A stretch of DNA of 64,000 bases from positions 46,708 through 110,707 of the forward strand of contig JAODBP010000260.1 of assembly GCA_025464025.1 (NCBI GenBank), written 5' to 3'. Origin of the DNA: Actinomycetes bacterium. Lineage in GTDB: Bacteria; Actinomycetota; Acidimicrobiia; Acidimicrobiales; CADCSY01. Under the pieces are notes generated by a model. That model searched no databases. It was not told the DNA's origin and saw only the letters and a list, made by a program, of their open reading frames with translations. The translations under genes and the position numbers were made by a program. Within the stretch, counting starts at the first letter, position 1; each line of letters starts with the position of its first letter. Shown in pieces: positions 1 through 10,382 of the stretch.

Positions 1-1690
1 CGCCGAGGAGGGTGAAGCGCTTCACCTGCTCGGCGTGGTTGAAGTCGGCCATGACCTCGTCGACGCCCCGGCTCACCTCGGCGACGACCTCGGGGTCGGC
101 GGCCAGCTCGACGAGGGTGGCGTCGGCCCGGCCGTGGGTCGCGGCCCAGGCCCGGGCGGCGTCGGGGTCGAGCACGAGGAGGGCGGAGACGAACTTCCGC
201 TGGTCGCCGATCGCCGTCGCCTGGCCGACGAGGGGGATGGTGCGGAGGGCGGACTCGAGGTTGGCCGGGCTGATGTTCTTGCCCCCGGCCGTGATGATGA
301 GCTCCTTCTTGCGGTCGACGATGCGGAGGTAGCCGTCGTCGTCGAACACCCCGATGTCGCCGGTGTGGAGCCAGCCGTCGGCGTCGAGGGCCTCGGCCGT
401 CTGGTCCGGCGCGTCGAGGTAGCCGGGGAAGACGAGCCCGCCCCGGGCCACGATCTCGCCGTCGGGCTCGAGCCGCACGTCGACGCCGGGCATGGGGCGA
501 CCGACGCTGCCGGGTCGCACGGCCCACGGCTCCCACGTGAGCGGGCCGGTGTTCTCCGACATGCCGTAGATCTCCGAGAACGGGATGCCGATGGCGACGA
601 ACCACTCGAGGGTGTCGACGGCGATGGGCGCCGCCCCGCTCACCGCGAACCGGACCTGGTCGAGCCCGAGCAGCTCCCGGACGGGCCGGAAGACCGCTTC
701 GTCGAGGAAGTCGAGCGCGGTCTGCTCCTCGGCCGTGAGGTCGCGCGTCCGGCGGGCGAGCTGGAGCGGCAGGCTGGCGTCGACCGCCTCCTGGAACTGC
801 GTCGCCTTGGTCGGATCGGCCGCGAGCCCGGCCCGGACCGCGGCCTGCATCTTCTCCCACACCCGCGGCACGCCGAAGATCGACTCGGGTCGCACGGCCC
901 GGCAGTAGGCGCCGATGGCCGACGCCTCGGGGCAGGTCGTCACCTCGAAGCCGCAGGCGATGCCGAGGTAGTGCGAGTTCACCCGCTCGGCGATGTGGGC
1001 CATGGGCAGGTACGACACCTGGCGCAGGTCGCGGACGTCGCCCACCAGCTCGCGGTAGCTCTCGACCGTCCACACCGCGTTGCGGTGGGTGATCTGCACG
1101 CCCTTCGGCGGGCCCGTCGTGCCCGACGTGTAGATCACGGTGGCCAGGCCGTCGGGGTGGCTGCGGGTCGACGCCTCGGCCAGGTCGACGGGCTCGCCGG
1201 CGAGCAGCTCGGACCACGGGCGGACGTCGCCCGTCGGTGCGCCTTCGATCAGGAACACGTGCTCGAGGCTGGGCACCTCGGGCGCCGCCTCCAGCACGCA
1301 GGCCAGGTAGCCGGCATCCTCGACGATCGCCACCCGGGCCCCGGCGTGGCCGGCCAGGTAGGCGACCTGCTCGGCCGACGACGAGTTGTAGATCGAGATC
1401 GGGGTGGCGCCGGCGAGCAGGACGCCGACGTCGGCGACGTGGAACTCGGGCCGGTTCCGCAGCATGAGCACGACCCGATCGCCCTCGCCGATCCCGGCGG
1501 CGAGCAGCGCACCGGCCACCCGGGCGGCCTGGTCGGCGTACTCGCGCCAGGTCAGCTCGCCCCAACCCTCGCCGACCTTCCACCGGAGGGCCACCTGGTC
1601 CGGCGCCGCCGCCAGGGTGTCGAGGAACATCGAGACGACGGTGCGGCCCTCGGCCCGGGCGTCGATCTCGGCAGCGAGCCCGGAGGTCAT
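1..1690 (-). CDS. Long-chain fatty acid--CoA ligase (AMP-binding), 3' end outside window
   Basis: ATG at 1690; the reading frame stays open to the window edge, giving about 563 visible residues, so the C-terminus is missing. It activates fatty acids to acyl-CoA through an acyl-adenylate. The P-loop YTSGTTGPPKG lies near residue 185, followed by the ANL-family segments SEIYGMSEN and DGWLHTGDIG (near residue 433) and the RKKELIITAGGKN hinge region. These place it with the bacterial FAA1/FadD15-like long-chain synthetases. The exact chain-length preference cannot be read. Its start is 46 bp from the stop of the downstream-coded kinase gene, also on the minus strand. Confidence 0.93.
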   Translation of the reverse strand, partial: MTSGLAAEIDARAEGRTVVSMFLDTLAAAPDQVALRWKVGEGWGELTWREYADQAARVAGALLAAGIGEGDRVVLMLRNRPEFHVADVGVLLAGATPISIYNSSSAEQVAYLAGHAGARVAIVEDAGYLACVLEAAPEVPSLEHVFLIEGAPTGDVRPWSELLAGEPVDLAEASTRSHPDGLATVIYTSGTTGPPKGVQITHRNAVWTVESYRELVGDVRDLRQVSYLPMAHIAERVNSHYLGIACGFEVTTCPEASAIGAYCRAVRPESIFGVPRVWEKMQAAVRAGLAADPTKATQFQEAVDASLPLQLARRTRDLTAEEQTALDFLDEAVFRPVRELLGLDQVRFAVSGAAPIAVDTLEWFVAIGIPFSEIYGMSENTGPLTWEPWAVRPGSVGRPMPGVDVRLEPDGEIVARGGLVFPGYLDAPDQTAEALDADGWLHTGDIGVFDDDGYLRIVDRKKELIITAGGKNISPANLESALRTIPLVGQATAIGDQRKFVSALLVLDPDAARAWAATHGRADATLVELAADPEVVAEVSRGVDEVMADFNHAEQVKRFTLLG

Positions 1691-1736
1691 CGCCCGATCA
1701 TGGCAGCGGCCTCTTCGACCGGACCAGCTGGCGGGG

Positions 1737-2936
1737 CTACCAGAAGCGGGCGACGAGGCGGGTGCCCACGCCGTCGACGGGCTCCTCGATGGTGAGGTCG
1801 GCGGCCGCCGCGGCGAGGAGGGTCCGGGCCATGGGGAGCCCGATGCCCATGCCGGCCACGGTCGTGTCCTCGTTGGCCCGGGTGAACTGCTCGAACACGT
1901 GCGAGCGCTGGGCCGAGGGGATGCCCGGCCCCTCGTCGGTGATCTCGACGATGCCCTCGGCGGCGTCGATGCGGCACGCGCCGGCGTACTTCAGGGCGTT
2001 GTCGACGAGGAACCCGAGGGCGCGGATCAGCAGTGCCGGGTCGGTGGTGAGGAGCAGGCCCTCGGCGCAGCGCACCTCGACGGCTTCGGGTCGCTCGGAT
2101 TGCCGGCGGACCTCCTCGAGGACGCTGGTCGCGTCGACGACCTCGACGTTGGCGGCGACGACGCCGGCCTCGAGGCGCGACAGCATGAGCAGCTGGTCGA
2201 TCAGGCCCGACAGGCGGGCGGTGGCCACGTCGACCCGTTCGAGCATGCGGTGCCGGGTGTCGGCGTCGAGCCGGTCGTGGTTGGTGAGCAGCGTGCTCAC
2301 GAACCCCGACATGATCGTGATCGGCGTGCGCAGCTCGTGGGAGACCCGGGCGATGAAGTCGCTCTTGAGCACCTCGAGCTGGGTGATCATCTCGTAGCGT
2401 CGGGCGCTCTCGATGGCGCCGGCGACCTGGATGGCGAGGCCCTCCAGCAGCACCCGGGACTCGTCGTCGAACGCGTCGACCCGCGTCGCGTGCACCTGGA
2501 TCGTGCCGATGATGTCGCCCAGGCAGATCAGCGGCACGCACATGTACGAGGCGATGCCCCGCCGCACGGTGATCTCCCGGAACGTGTCGGTGATCCGATC
2601 GTCGACGCGGAGGTCGGCCGAGGTGGCGCTGACGCCGGTGGCCAGCACCTCGCCGGCGATGCCCGTGTTGGCTGGCGTGCGCATGGTGCCGCTGCCGGTC
2701 GGTGCGGGGTCGGTGGCGACCATGACCAGCTCGTCGCCGGCGAGCAGCGAGATGACGCCGCCGTCGAACTGCACCAGCGAGCGCATCGCGGCCAGCACGG
2801 TCGTGAGCACCTGGTCGAGGTCGAGCGCCGGGCCGATCTCCCGGCTGACGCGCGCCATCAGCGACTGCACCTCGAGCAGTCGCTCGTAGCGCTCGGCAGA
2901 GCGCGCCAGGTCACGATCGGTGGAAGAACTGGACAT
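1737..2936 (-). CDS. GAF-domain sensor histidine kinase
   Basis: 399 residues from the ATG at 2936; an in-frame ATG nine codons earlier is less likely. An N-terminal GAF domain (about 30-175) is followed by a DHp helix with the H-box SHELRTPI (His near 200). The C-terminal HATPase shows an N-box (DNALKYA), G1 (DEGPGIP) and G2 (GMGIGL). No transmembrane segment is evident, so it is probably cytosolic and senses a small ligand or redox signal through GAF. No response regulator is adjacent, so its partner is unknown. Confidence 0.9.
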   Translation of the reverse strand: MSSSSTDRDLARSAERYERLLEVQSLMARVSREIGPALDLDQVLTTVLAAMRSLVQFDGGVISLLAGDELVMVATDPAPTGSGTMRTPANTGIAGEVLATGVSATSADLRVDDRITDTFREITVRRGIASYMCVPLICLGDIIGTIQVHATRVDAFDDESRVLLEGLAIQVAGAIESARRYEMITQLEVLKSDFIARVSHELRTPITIMSGFVSTLLTNHDRLDADTRHRMLERVDVATARLSGLIDQLLMLSRLEAGVVAANVEVVDATSVLEEVRRQSERPEAVEVRCAEGLLLTTDPALLIRALGFLVDNALKYAGACRIDAAEGIVEITDEGPGIPSAQRSHVFEQFTRANEDTTVAGMGIGLPMARTLLAAAAADLTIEEPVDGVGTRLVARFW

Positions 2937-3105
2937 ACCGGGACACCCATTGTCCGCTGACACGGGAGTCAGCCGCCATCCCCAGCCCGGGCCGTTCGTG
3001 TCACCGTCAGGCAGGAGCGAGCTTGCGAGCGACCAATGGACATCTTCGTCGCTTCCGGCACACCCGACGTGTGCGGGCGCCAGAGCTGGTCACTACGGTC
3101 GGGCC

Positions 3106-4248
3106 GTGCGCCCCGCCGTCATCGTCGATGCCGTGCGGACGCCGATCGGGGCGCGGGGCGGTCGCCTGTCGGGCTGGCACCCGGCCGACCTGGCCGCCGA
3201 GGTGCTCCGCGCCCTGGCCGATCGCACCGGGCTCGACCCGGCCACCGTCGACGACGTGGTCCTCGGCTGCGCCATGCCGGTGGGCAACCAGGCCTTCAAC
3301 GTGGCCCGCTCGGCCGTGCTCGCCGCGGGCTGGCCGGAGGGGGTGCCGGCCGGCACCGTCGATCGGCAGGGCACCTCCGGCCTGGCCGCCGTCATCGATG
3401 CCGCCCGCGCCGTGGCGTCGGGCGCCTGCGAGGTGGTGGTCGCCGGCGGGGTGGAGGTGATGTCGACCACGCCGCAGGGCGCGACCCTCGTGCCCGGCTC
3501 GATGCCCTTCGGTCCGGGCGTGACCGACCGGTACCGCGCTGCTGGGGGGCTCATCCCGGCCGGCGTCGCCGCCGAGGCCCTGGCCGCGTCGCTCGGGCTC
3601 GACCGGGCCGCCCTCGACGCCGTGGCCCTGCGGTCGCACGCCCAGGCCGCGGTCGGCGCCGAGCTGGTGCCGGTCGCCTCCCGGGCGCTCGACCGCGACA
3701 AGGGCGAGGTCGTGCGGTCGGGGACGATGGTGGCCATCGACGAGCTGGCCCGGCCCGGCCTCACGCTCGAGGCGCTGGCCGCGGCCCGCCCCGCCTTCGA
3801 CCCCGAAGGCGTGGTGACCGCGGCCAACAGCGCCGGGATCGGCGACGGCGCCGCCGGCGTGCTCGTCATGTCGGAGGCGGCCGCCGCCGCGCTGGGCCAC
3901 CGGCCGCTCGCCGTGGTGCGGGCGACGGCTGTGGTCGGGTCCGATCCGCTGGCGACCTTCGGCGGCGCGGCGGTCGCCGCCGCCCGGGTCGGAGCGGCCG
4001 GGATCGACGTCGGTCGGTTCGAGGTGGGCGAGCCGTTCGCCGCCGCCCTGGTCGCCTTCGTGCGGGCGCTCGACCTCGACCCGGCCATCGTCAACCCGGC
4101 GGGCGGGGGCATCGCCCTCGGTGAGCCCACCGGTGCGACCGGCGCCCGGCTGGTCGCCACCCTGGTCCACGGCCTGAACGGCCCGGGGGTGGCCGCCATC
4201 GGCGGCCTCGGCGGCCTCGGGGCGGCGATCCTGCTCGACCCGGCGTAG
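3106..4248 (+). CDS. Thiolase-fold protein lacking the catalytic residues
   Basis: 380 residues from a GTG at 3106, where homology to thiolases (VDAVRTPIGARGG) begins. Length and fold signatures match acetyl-CoA acyltransferases throughout, but every canonical active-site motif is altered. The nucleophile region DRxCxSG reads DRQGTSG (Cys to Gly). NEAF reads GEPF. The GGAIALGHP histidine motif reads GGGIALGEP (His to Glu). The C-terminal CxGGG cysteine is absent (IGGLGGLG). The frame is intact and codon use matches its neighbours, so it looks maintained rather than decaying. A scaffolding, regulatory or otherwise changed role is inferred; ordinary thiolysis is unlikely. Confidence 0.85.
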   Translation: MRPAVIVDAVRTPIGARGGRLSGWHPADLAAEVLRALADRTGLDPATVDDVVLGCAMPVGNQAFNVARSAVLAAGWPEGVPAGTVDRQGTSGLAAVIDAARAVASGACEVVVAGGVEVMSTTPQGATLVPGSMPFGPGVTDRYRAAGGLIPAGVAAEALAASLGLDRAALDAVALRSHAQAAVGAELVPVASRALDRDKGEVVRSGTMVAIDELARPGLTLEALAAARPAFDPEGVVTAANSAGIGDGAAGVLVMSEAAAAALGHRPLAVVRATAVVGSDPLATFGGAAVAAARVGAAGIDVGRFEVGEPFAAALVAFVRALDLDPAIVNPAGGGIALGEPTGATGARLVATLVHGLNGPGVAAIGGLGGLGAAILLDPA

Positions 4249-4258
4249 CCTTCCCGGC

Positions 4259-4516
4259 ATGGGCCAGTTGGTGTCCGTGGTGGTGGCGGTCGCGGCCGGC
4301 TACCTCATCTTCCGAGCCGGCATCGCGGTGCTGAAGGGCATGGTGCGGCCCGTGCCCGAGCCGCCCCCGTCGGGCGAGCTGCGCCGGGTGAAGCTGCGCT
4401 ACCGGTGCCCGATCTGCGGGCTCGAGCTGCGGGTCACGACCGCGGCCAACGAGGACCCGATCCCGCCCCGCCACTGCATGGACGAGATGGACCTGGTCGC
4501 CACCGGCGACGAGTGA
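4259..4516 (+). CDS. Small membrane-anchored zinc-ribbon-like protein
   Basis: 85 residues, ATG at 4259, 10 bp after the thiolase-like gene and probably co-transcribed with it. An N-terminal hydrophobic helix (about residues 4-25) is followed by a basic linker and the segment YRCPICG, then RHCMDE. The CxxC plus a later HC pair suggests one zinc site. Function unknown; such small CPxCG proteins recur in actinobacteria. Confidence 0.7.
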   Translation: MGQLVSVVVAVAAGYLIFRAGIAVLKGMVRPVPEPPPSGELRRVKLRYRCPICGLELRVTTAANEDPIPPRHCMDEMDLVATGDE

Positions 4517-4524
4517 TCCAGTAT

Positions 4525-4549
4525 CCCCAGGCTGTGGACAACCCTGGGG
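4525..4549. terminator. Hairpin between convergent genes with a DnaA-box-like loop
   Basis: CCCCAGG (4525-4531) pairs with CCTGGGG (4543-4549) around an 11-nt loop holding TGTGGACAA, the reverse complement of the actinobacterial DnaA box TTGTCCACA. A 10-bp palindrome ACACGCGTGT follows at 4556-4565. The site lies between the convergent small zinc-ribbon gene and crgA, so a termination role is plausible. There is no clear T-tract. Confidence 0.4.
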
Positions 4550-4625
4550 AGTCTCACACGCGTGTAACTCAACGGTAACCCGGCGTTCAGCCGCAAACGC
4601 CGCGAACCACCCGCCCGGGCGGTTG

Positions 4626-4946
4626 CTAGTGGTAGTTGGTGGCGGTGACGAAGCCGGCCGTGATCAGCAGCAGGCCGATGAGCAGGTAGCCGTTGCTGGC
4701 GTCGCCGGGCAGCAGGTTCACGTAGTTCAGGACGATCACCAGGACGCCCAGGGTGAGGAACGTGAACATGAGCACCGGCACCCACATCGGGCTGACCTTC
4801 TCCGACCGCGGGATCGGCGGCGTGTAGCGCCCCGACTCGGTGGCGGAGGAGGGGCGACCGACGGGGGCGTGCCCGCCCTTGGGGGTGACGCGGCTGCCCT
4901 TGGGCGTGGTGCGTCGGGAAGCCGCTCCCGGCTTGCGCTCTGCCAT
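4626..4946 (-). CDS. crgA: Cell division protein CrgA
   Basis: 106 residues. A basic, disordered N-terminus (about 1-50) is followed by two transmembrane helices ([20 protein letters not shown] and [17 protein letters not shown]) joined by a short loop. This is the classic CrgA layout. In actinobacteria CrgA sits at the septum and helps recruit FtsI and other divisome proteins. The position next to pabA/trpG and pknB is the same as in Mycobacterium and Streptomyces, which supports the call. Confidence 0.9.
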   Translation of the reverse strand: MAERKPGAASRRTTPKGSRVTPKGGHAPVGRPSSATESGRYTPPIPRSEKVSPMWVPVLMFTFLTLGVLVIVLNYVNLLPGDASNGYLLIGLLLITAGFVTATNYH

Positions 4947-4987
4947 GGCCGGAGAGACTACGCCGACCGGGCGGTACCCTCACCGCG

Positions 4988-5584
4988 GTGAGCACCGGGC
5001 CCCGCGTCCTCGTCGTCGACAACTACGACTCGTTCGTCTACAACCTGGTCCAGTACCTGGGCGAGCTCGGCGCCGAGCCGGTCGTCCACCGGGCCGACCG
5101 GTTCACGCTCGACGACGTCGAGGCCCTGGCGCCCGACGCCATCCTGATCTCCCCCGGGCCGGGCCGTCCGGAGGACGCCGGCCTCTCGAACGACCTGATC
5201 CGCGCCTACGCCGGCCGGCTCCCGATCTTCGGCGTGTGCCTCGGCCACCAGTGCATCGGCCAGGTCTTCGGCGGCGACGTGGTGCGGGCGCCCGAGATCA
5301 TGCACGGCAAGACGTCGCTCATCCGCCACGAGGGCCGGGGCGTCTTCGCCGGGCTGCCCGAGCCGCTCGAGGCGACCCGCTACCACTCGCTCGTCGTCGA
5401 GAACATCCCCGACGTGCTCGAGGTGACGGCCCGCACCGACGACGGCATCGTGATGGGCCTGCGCCACCGCGAGCTCGACGTCGAAGGGGTGCAGTTCCAC
5501 CCCGAGTCGATCCTCACCGTGGCCGGCCACGACATGCTCCGGAACTTCCTCGACCGAGCCGCCGTCAGCAGCGCCAGCGACTAG
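4988..5584 (+). CDS. pabA: Glutamine amidotransferase component of anthranilate/aminodeoxychorismate synthase
   Basis: 198 residues, GTG start. Class I amidotransferase: [11 protein letters not shown] at the N-terminus, SPGPGRP oxyanion segment, nucleophile motif GVCLGHQ, and the His/Glu pair in VQFHPES. It supplies ammonia from glutamine to chorismate for folate (PabA) and/or tryptophan (TrpG) synthesis. No component I gene is visible here, so an amphibolic role is possible. Its place between crgA and pknB is conserved in actinobacteria, where it is often annotated trpG or pabA. Confidence 0.88.
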   Translation: MSTGPRVLVVDNYDSFVYNLVQYLGELGAEPVVHRADRFTLDDVEALAPDAILISPGPGRPEDAGLSNDLIRAYAGRLPIFGVCLGHQCIGQVFGGDVVRAPEIMHGKTSLIRHEGRGVFAGLPEPLEATRYHSLVVENIPDVLEVTARTDDGIVMGLRHRELDVEGVQFHPESILTVAGHDMLRNFLDRAAVSSASD

Positions 5585-5634
5585 GCGGAGTCGAGCGGAG
5601 CCTGCGGAGTGAGACCATCGGCATGGCGCCGCCG

Positions 5635-7578
<1,944 letters not shown>

Positions 7579-7590
7579 GCGGGCTGAACC

Positions 7591-9057
7591 TTAGGGGGTT
7601 GCGGGCACCGCATTGAGGGCAGCAGCGAGGACCTTCTCGCCGATGGGCGCGGCGACCCGTCCGCCGGTGGACTCGCTGGCGCCGCTCTGCGACTCGACGA
7701 TCACGGCGATGGCGACGCGGGGGGCGGTCGCCGGTGCGAAGCCGATGATCCAGGTGTGCGACGAGCCGTTGCCGATCTGCGCCGTGCCCGTCTTGCCGGC
7801 CGTCGGCACGCCCGGCACGTGGAGGCGGGTGGCCGTGCCGTGCTCGACGACCTGCACCATGGCGTCGCGCACCGACGCCGCCACCTCCGGGCTCACCGCC
7901 GTGCGCCACGCGGTCGGTCGGTACCGGCGCACGACGTTGCTCTTGTCGTCGCGGATCTCCTTCAGCACGTGTGGCGTCATCACCACGCCGCGGTTGGCGA
8001 TGCCGGCGGCGACCAGCGCCATCTGGAGCGGGGTGGCCCGCACCGTGTTCTGCCCGATCGCCGTCTGGGCCAGCAGCGGCACGTTCTGCTTGAAGAACTC
8101 GACGCTCTCGATGGGCGAGGAGGCGGGGCGGGGCAGGTCGAGCGGCGGCTGCTCGCCGAAGCCGAACGCCTGGGCCTGGCCGACGAGCGTCTCGGCGCCG
8201 AGGTCGACGCCCATGTGGGCGAACGACGTGTTGCACGAGACCTCGAGGATCTGGAACAGGTTGCCGCCGCACCGCTCGCCACCGAAGTTGCGGATCGGCC
8301 GGGTGGTGTGAGGCGGGAGGAACTGCGTCTCCTGCGGGTACACGGGCGCCTCGGGCGTGACCTTGCCCGACGAGAGGCCGGCCGAGGAGGTGACGACCTT
8401 GAACGTCGAGCCGGGGAAGAAGGTCTCGCGGAAGCTGCGGGGCAGGAGCGGGTTGTCCTTGTTGAGCAGCACCCCCGACCGGGCGATGTCGGCGGCGTCC
8501 TGGTCGGTGGCCGACAGCGGTTCGGGGTCGTAGCTCGGGAAGCTCCACAGGGCGAGGATCGAGCCGTCGCGGGGGTCGATGGCGACGACCGAGCCCTTGC
8601 GGTTGCCCAGCTCCTGCTTGGCCACCTGCTGCACCGACTTGTTCAGGGTGAGCACGACGTCGTTGGTGTGCTCCTCGTCGGTGAGGAGGTCGAGGAGGTT
8701 CTTCACCGACCCCGCGGTCGAGCGGCCGGCCAGCTCGCTGTTGTAGGTCTTCTCGACGCCGTCGCTGCCGTAGGTGAACGAGAAGTAGCCCGTCACCTGC
8801 CCGAAGAGGTCGTGCTCGGGGTACTCGCGGCGGCGCTTGAAGTGGCTGTCGTCGGGCAGGGAGCGGGCGAGCACGGTGCCGTCGGCCGACAGGATCTGGC
8901 CGCGTGGCCGCCCGTAGTCGCGGGTGACGGCGCGGATGTTGGCCGGGTTCCGGTTGTACTTGTCGGCCCGGAGGACCTGGACGACGTTGAGCTGCACGAA
9001 CAGGGCGCCGTAGAGCACGAGCATGGCGACGCCGAGCCGACGGATCTGGCGCTTCAC
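7591..9057 (-). CDS. pbpA: Class B penicillin-binding protein (PbpA type)
   Basis: 488 residues from a GTG that overlaps the rodA stop (GTGA). An N-terminal transmembrane anchor (about 8-28) is followed by a dimerisation region and a transpeptidase domain with all three motifs: STFK (SxxK), SCN (SxN) and KTGTA. It cross-links peptidoglycan in the periplasm together with the SEDS polymerase encoded just upstream. The rodA-pbpA pair and its PknB partner are syntenic with the mycobacterial locus. Confidence 0.94.
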   Translation of the reverse strand: MKRQIRRLGVAMLVLYGALFVQLNVVQVLRADKYNRNPANIRAVTRDYGRPRGQILSADGTVLARSLPDDSHFKRRREYPEHDLFGQVTGYFSFTYGSDGVEKTYNSELAGRSTAGSVKNLLDLLTDEEHTNDVVLTLNKSVQQVAKQELGNRKGSVVAIDPRDGSILALWSFPSYDPEPLSATDQDAADIARSGVLLNKDNPLLPRSFRETFFPGSTFKVVTSSAGLSSGKVTPEAPVYPQETQFLPPHTTRPIRNFGGERCGGNLFQILEVSCNTSFAHMGVDLGAETLVGQAQAFGFGEQPPLDLPRPASSPIESVEFFKQNVPLLAQTAIGQNTVRATPLQMALVAAGIANRGVVMTPHVLKEIRDDKSNVVRRYRPTAWRTAVSPEVAASVRDAMVQVVEHGTATRLHVPGVPTAGKTGTAQIGNGSSHTWIIGFAPATAPRVAIAVIVESQSGASESTGGRVAAPIGEKVLAAALNAVPATP

Positions 9058-10382
9058 TGCTCCTGCACCTGCCCGAAGGTGGTCTCGTCCTCGGCACCGG
9101 GTGGGGGCGCGGCCGCGGGCTCCCCGGCCGAGATGCGCAGCAGGAGGGCGAGCAGGACGTAGTTGGCCACCAGCGACGAGCCGCCGTAGGACACGAACGG
9201 CAGCGTGATGCCGGTGAGCGGGACGAGGCGGATGACGCCGGCCATGATGATGAACGCCTGCACGCCCAGGATGGTGGTGAGGCCGGTGGCCAGGAGCGTC
9301 TCGAACGGCGTGTCGGCCCGCAGGGCGATGCGGAGGCCGGCGCCGACCATGAGCAGGAACGCCACCACGATGGCGGCCGTGCCGAGCAGGCCGAGCTCCT
9401 CACCGATGGCGGCGAAGATGAAGTCGGTCTTGGCCGCCGGGATGCGCCCGGGGTTCCCGAGACCGATGCCGGTGCCGGCGATCCCGCCCCACGCCAGGGC
9501 GAAGGTGGCCTGCACCACCTGGTAGCCCTTGCCGGACGCGTCGGCGAACGGGTGGAGCCAGATGTCGACCCGCTCCTGCACGTGGGCGAACGCCCGCCAG
9601 GCCATGAACGCGCCGCCCATGAAGAGGACGAGCCCGACCGCCAGGTACGACGCCCGTTCGGTGGCGACCCAGAGCATGGTGATGAAGAGGGCGAAGAACA
9701 GCAGCGACGAGCCGAGGTCCTTCTCGGCGACCATCACGACGAGTGACGCGCCCCATGCCAGGAGCACGGGCCCGAAGTGGCGCAGCTCCGGCAGCACGAG
9801 CGGCCCGACCCGCCGGGCCGCGATGCCGAGCACCTCGCGCTTCTCCACCAGGTAGGAGGCGAAGAACACGGCGAGCACGACCTTGGCGAACTCACCGGGC
9901 TGGAAGTTGAGCGGGCCGAGGCTCACCCAGATCCGAGCGCCGTTGATCGTGCGGCCCACGCCGGGGACGAGGGGGAGGAGGAGCAGGCCGATCCCGACGA
10001 GCATGAACGTGTAGCGGTACTGCTCGAGGTCGCGGACCCGGCGCAGCACGAGCAGCGTGCCGATGAAGGCGCCGACGCCGATCAGGCTCCACGTGGCCTG
10101 GAGCCCGGCGAGGCGCTCGTCGAGCCGGGCGATGAACACGTAGCCGATCCCGTTGAGCAGCCCGGCGATCGGCAGGAGCACCCCGTCGGCCCCGGGTGCC
10201 AGCCGGCGCATGGCGATGTGGCCGGCCACCAGGAGGCCGAGCACCACCAGCAGGAACGGGACGATGTTGGTCGGGATGCTGGCCGTGCGACCGAGGCTGG
10301 CCAGGGTGTAGAGGCCGGCGGTGATGACCGCGGCCAGCACGACGAGGCCGAGCTCGGTGTTCCGCCGGGCGTGGCCGATCAC
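9054..10382 (-). CDS. rodA: SEDS peptidoglycan polymerase (RodA/FtsW family)
   Basis: 442 residues from a GTG at 10382 that overlaps the stp stop codon (GTGA). About eleven to twelve hydrophobic helices are visible. SEDS signatures include the AEKDLGSS segment carrying the catalytic Asp, GYQVVQ, and the C-terminal LPFVSYGGSS. It polymerises glycan strands from lipid II and pairs with the class B PBP encoded immediately downstream. Pairing with PbpA rather than FtsI favours RodA over FtsW. Confidence 0.93.
   Translation of the reverse strand: MIGHARRNTELGLVVLAAVITAGLYTLASLGRTASIPTNIVPFLLVVLGLLVAGHIAMRRLAPGADGVLLPIAGLLNGIGYVFIARLDERLAGLQATWSLIGVGAFIGTLLVLRRVRDLEQYRYTFMLVGIGLLLLPLVPGVGRTINGARIWVSLGPLNFQPGEFAKVVLAVFFASYLVEKREVLGIAARRVGPLVLPELRHFGPVLLAWGASLVVMVAEKDLGSSLLFFALFITMLWVATERASYLAVGLVLFMGGAFMAWRAFAHVQERVDIWLHPFADASGKGYQVVQATFALAWGGIAGTGIGLGNPGRIPAAKTDFIFAAIGEELGLLGTAAIVVAFLLMVGAGLRIALRADTPFETLLATGLTTILGVQAFIIMAGVIRLVPLTGITLPFVSYGGSSLVANYVLLALLLRISAGEPAAAPPPGAEDETTFGQVQEQ

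Noticed and set aside
35..1795. Long open frame on the plus strand
   Set aside because: High-GC shadow of the acyl-CoA ligase gene; its translation is low-complexity Gly/Asp/Arg/Val with no domain signature.
4525..4565. Replication origin
   Set aside because: Only one DnaA-box-like site is seen and dnaA, dnaN or gyrB are not adjacent, so oriC is not supported here.
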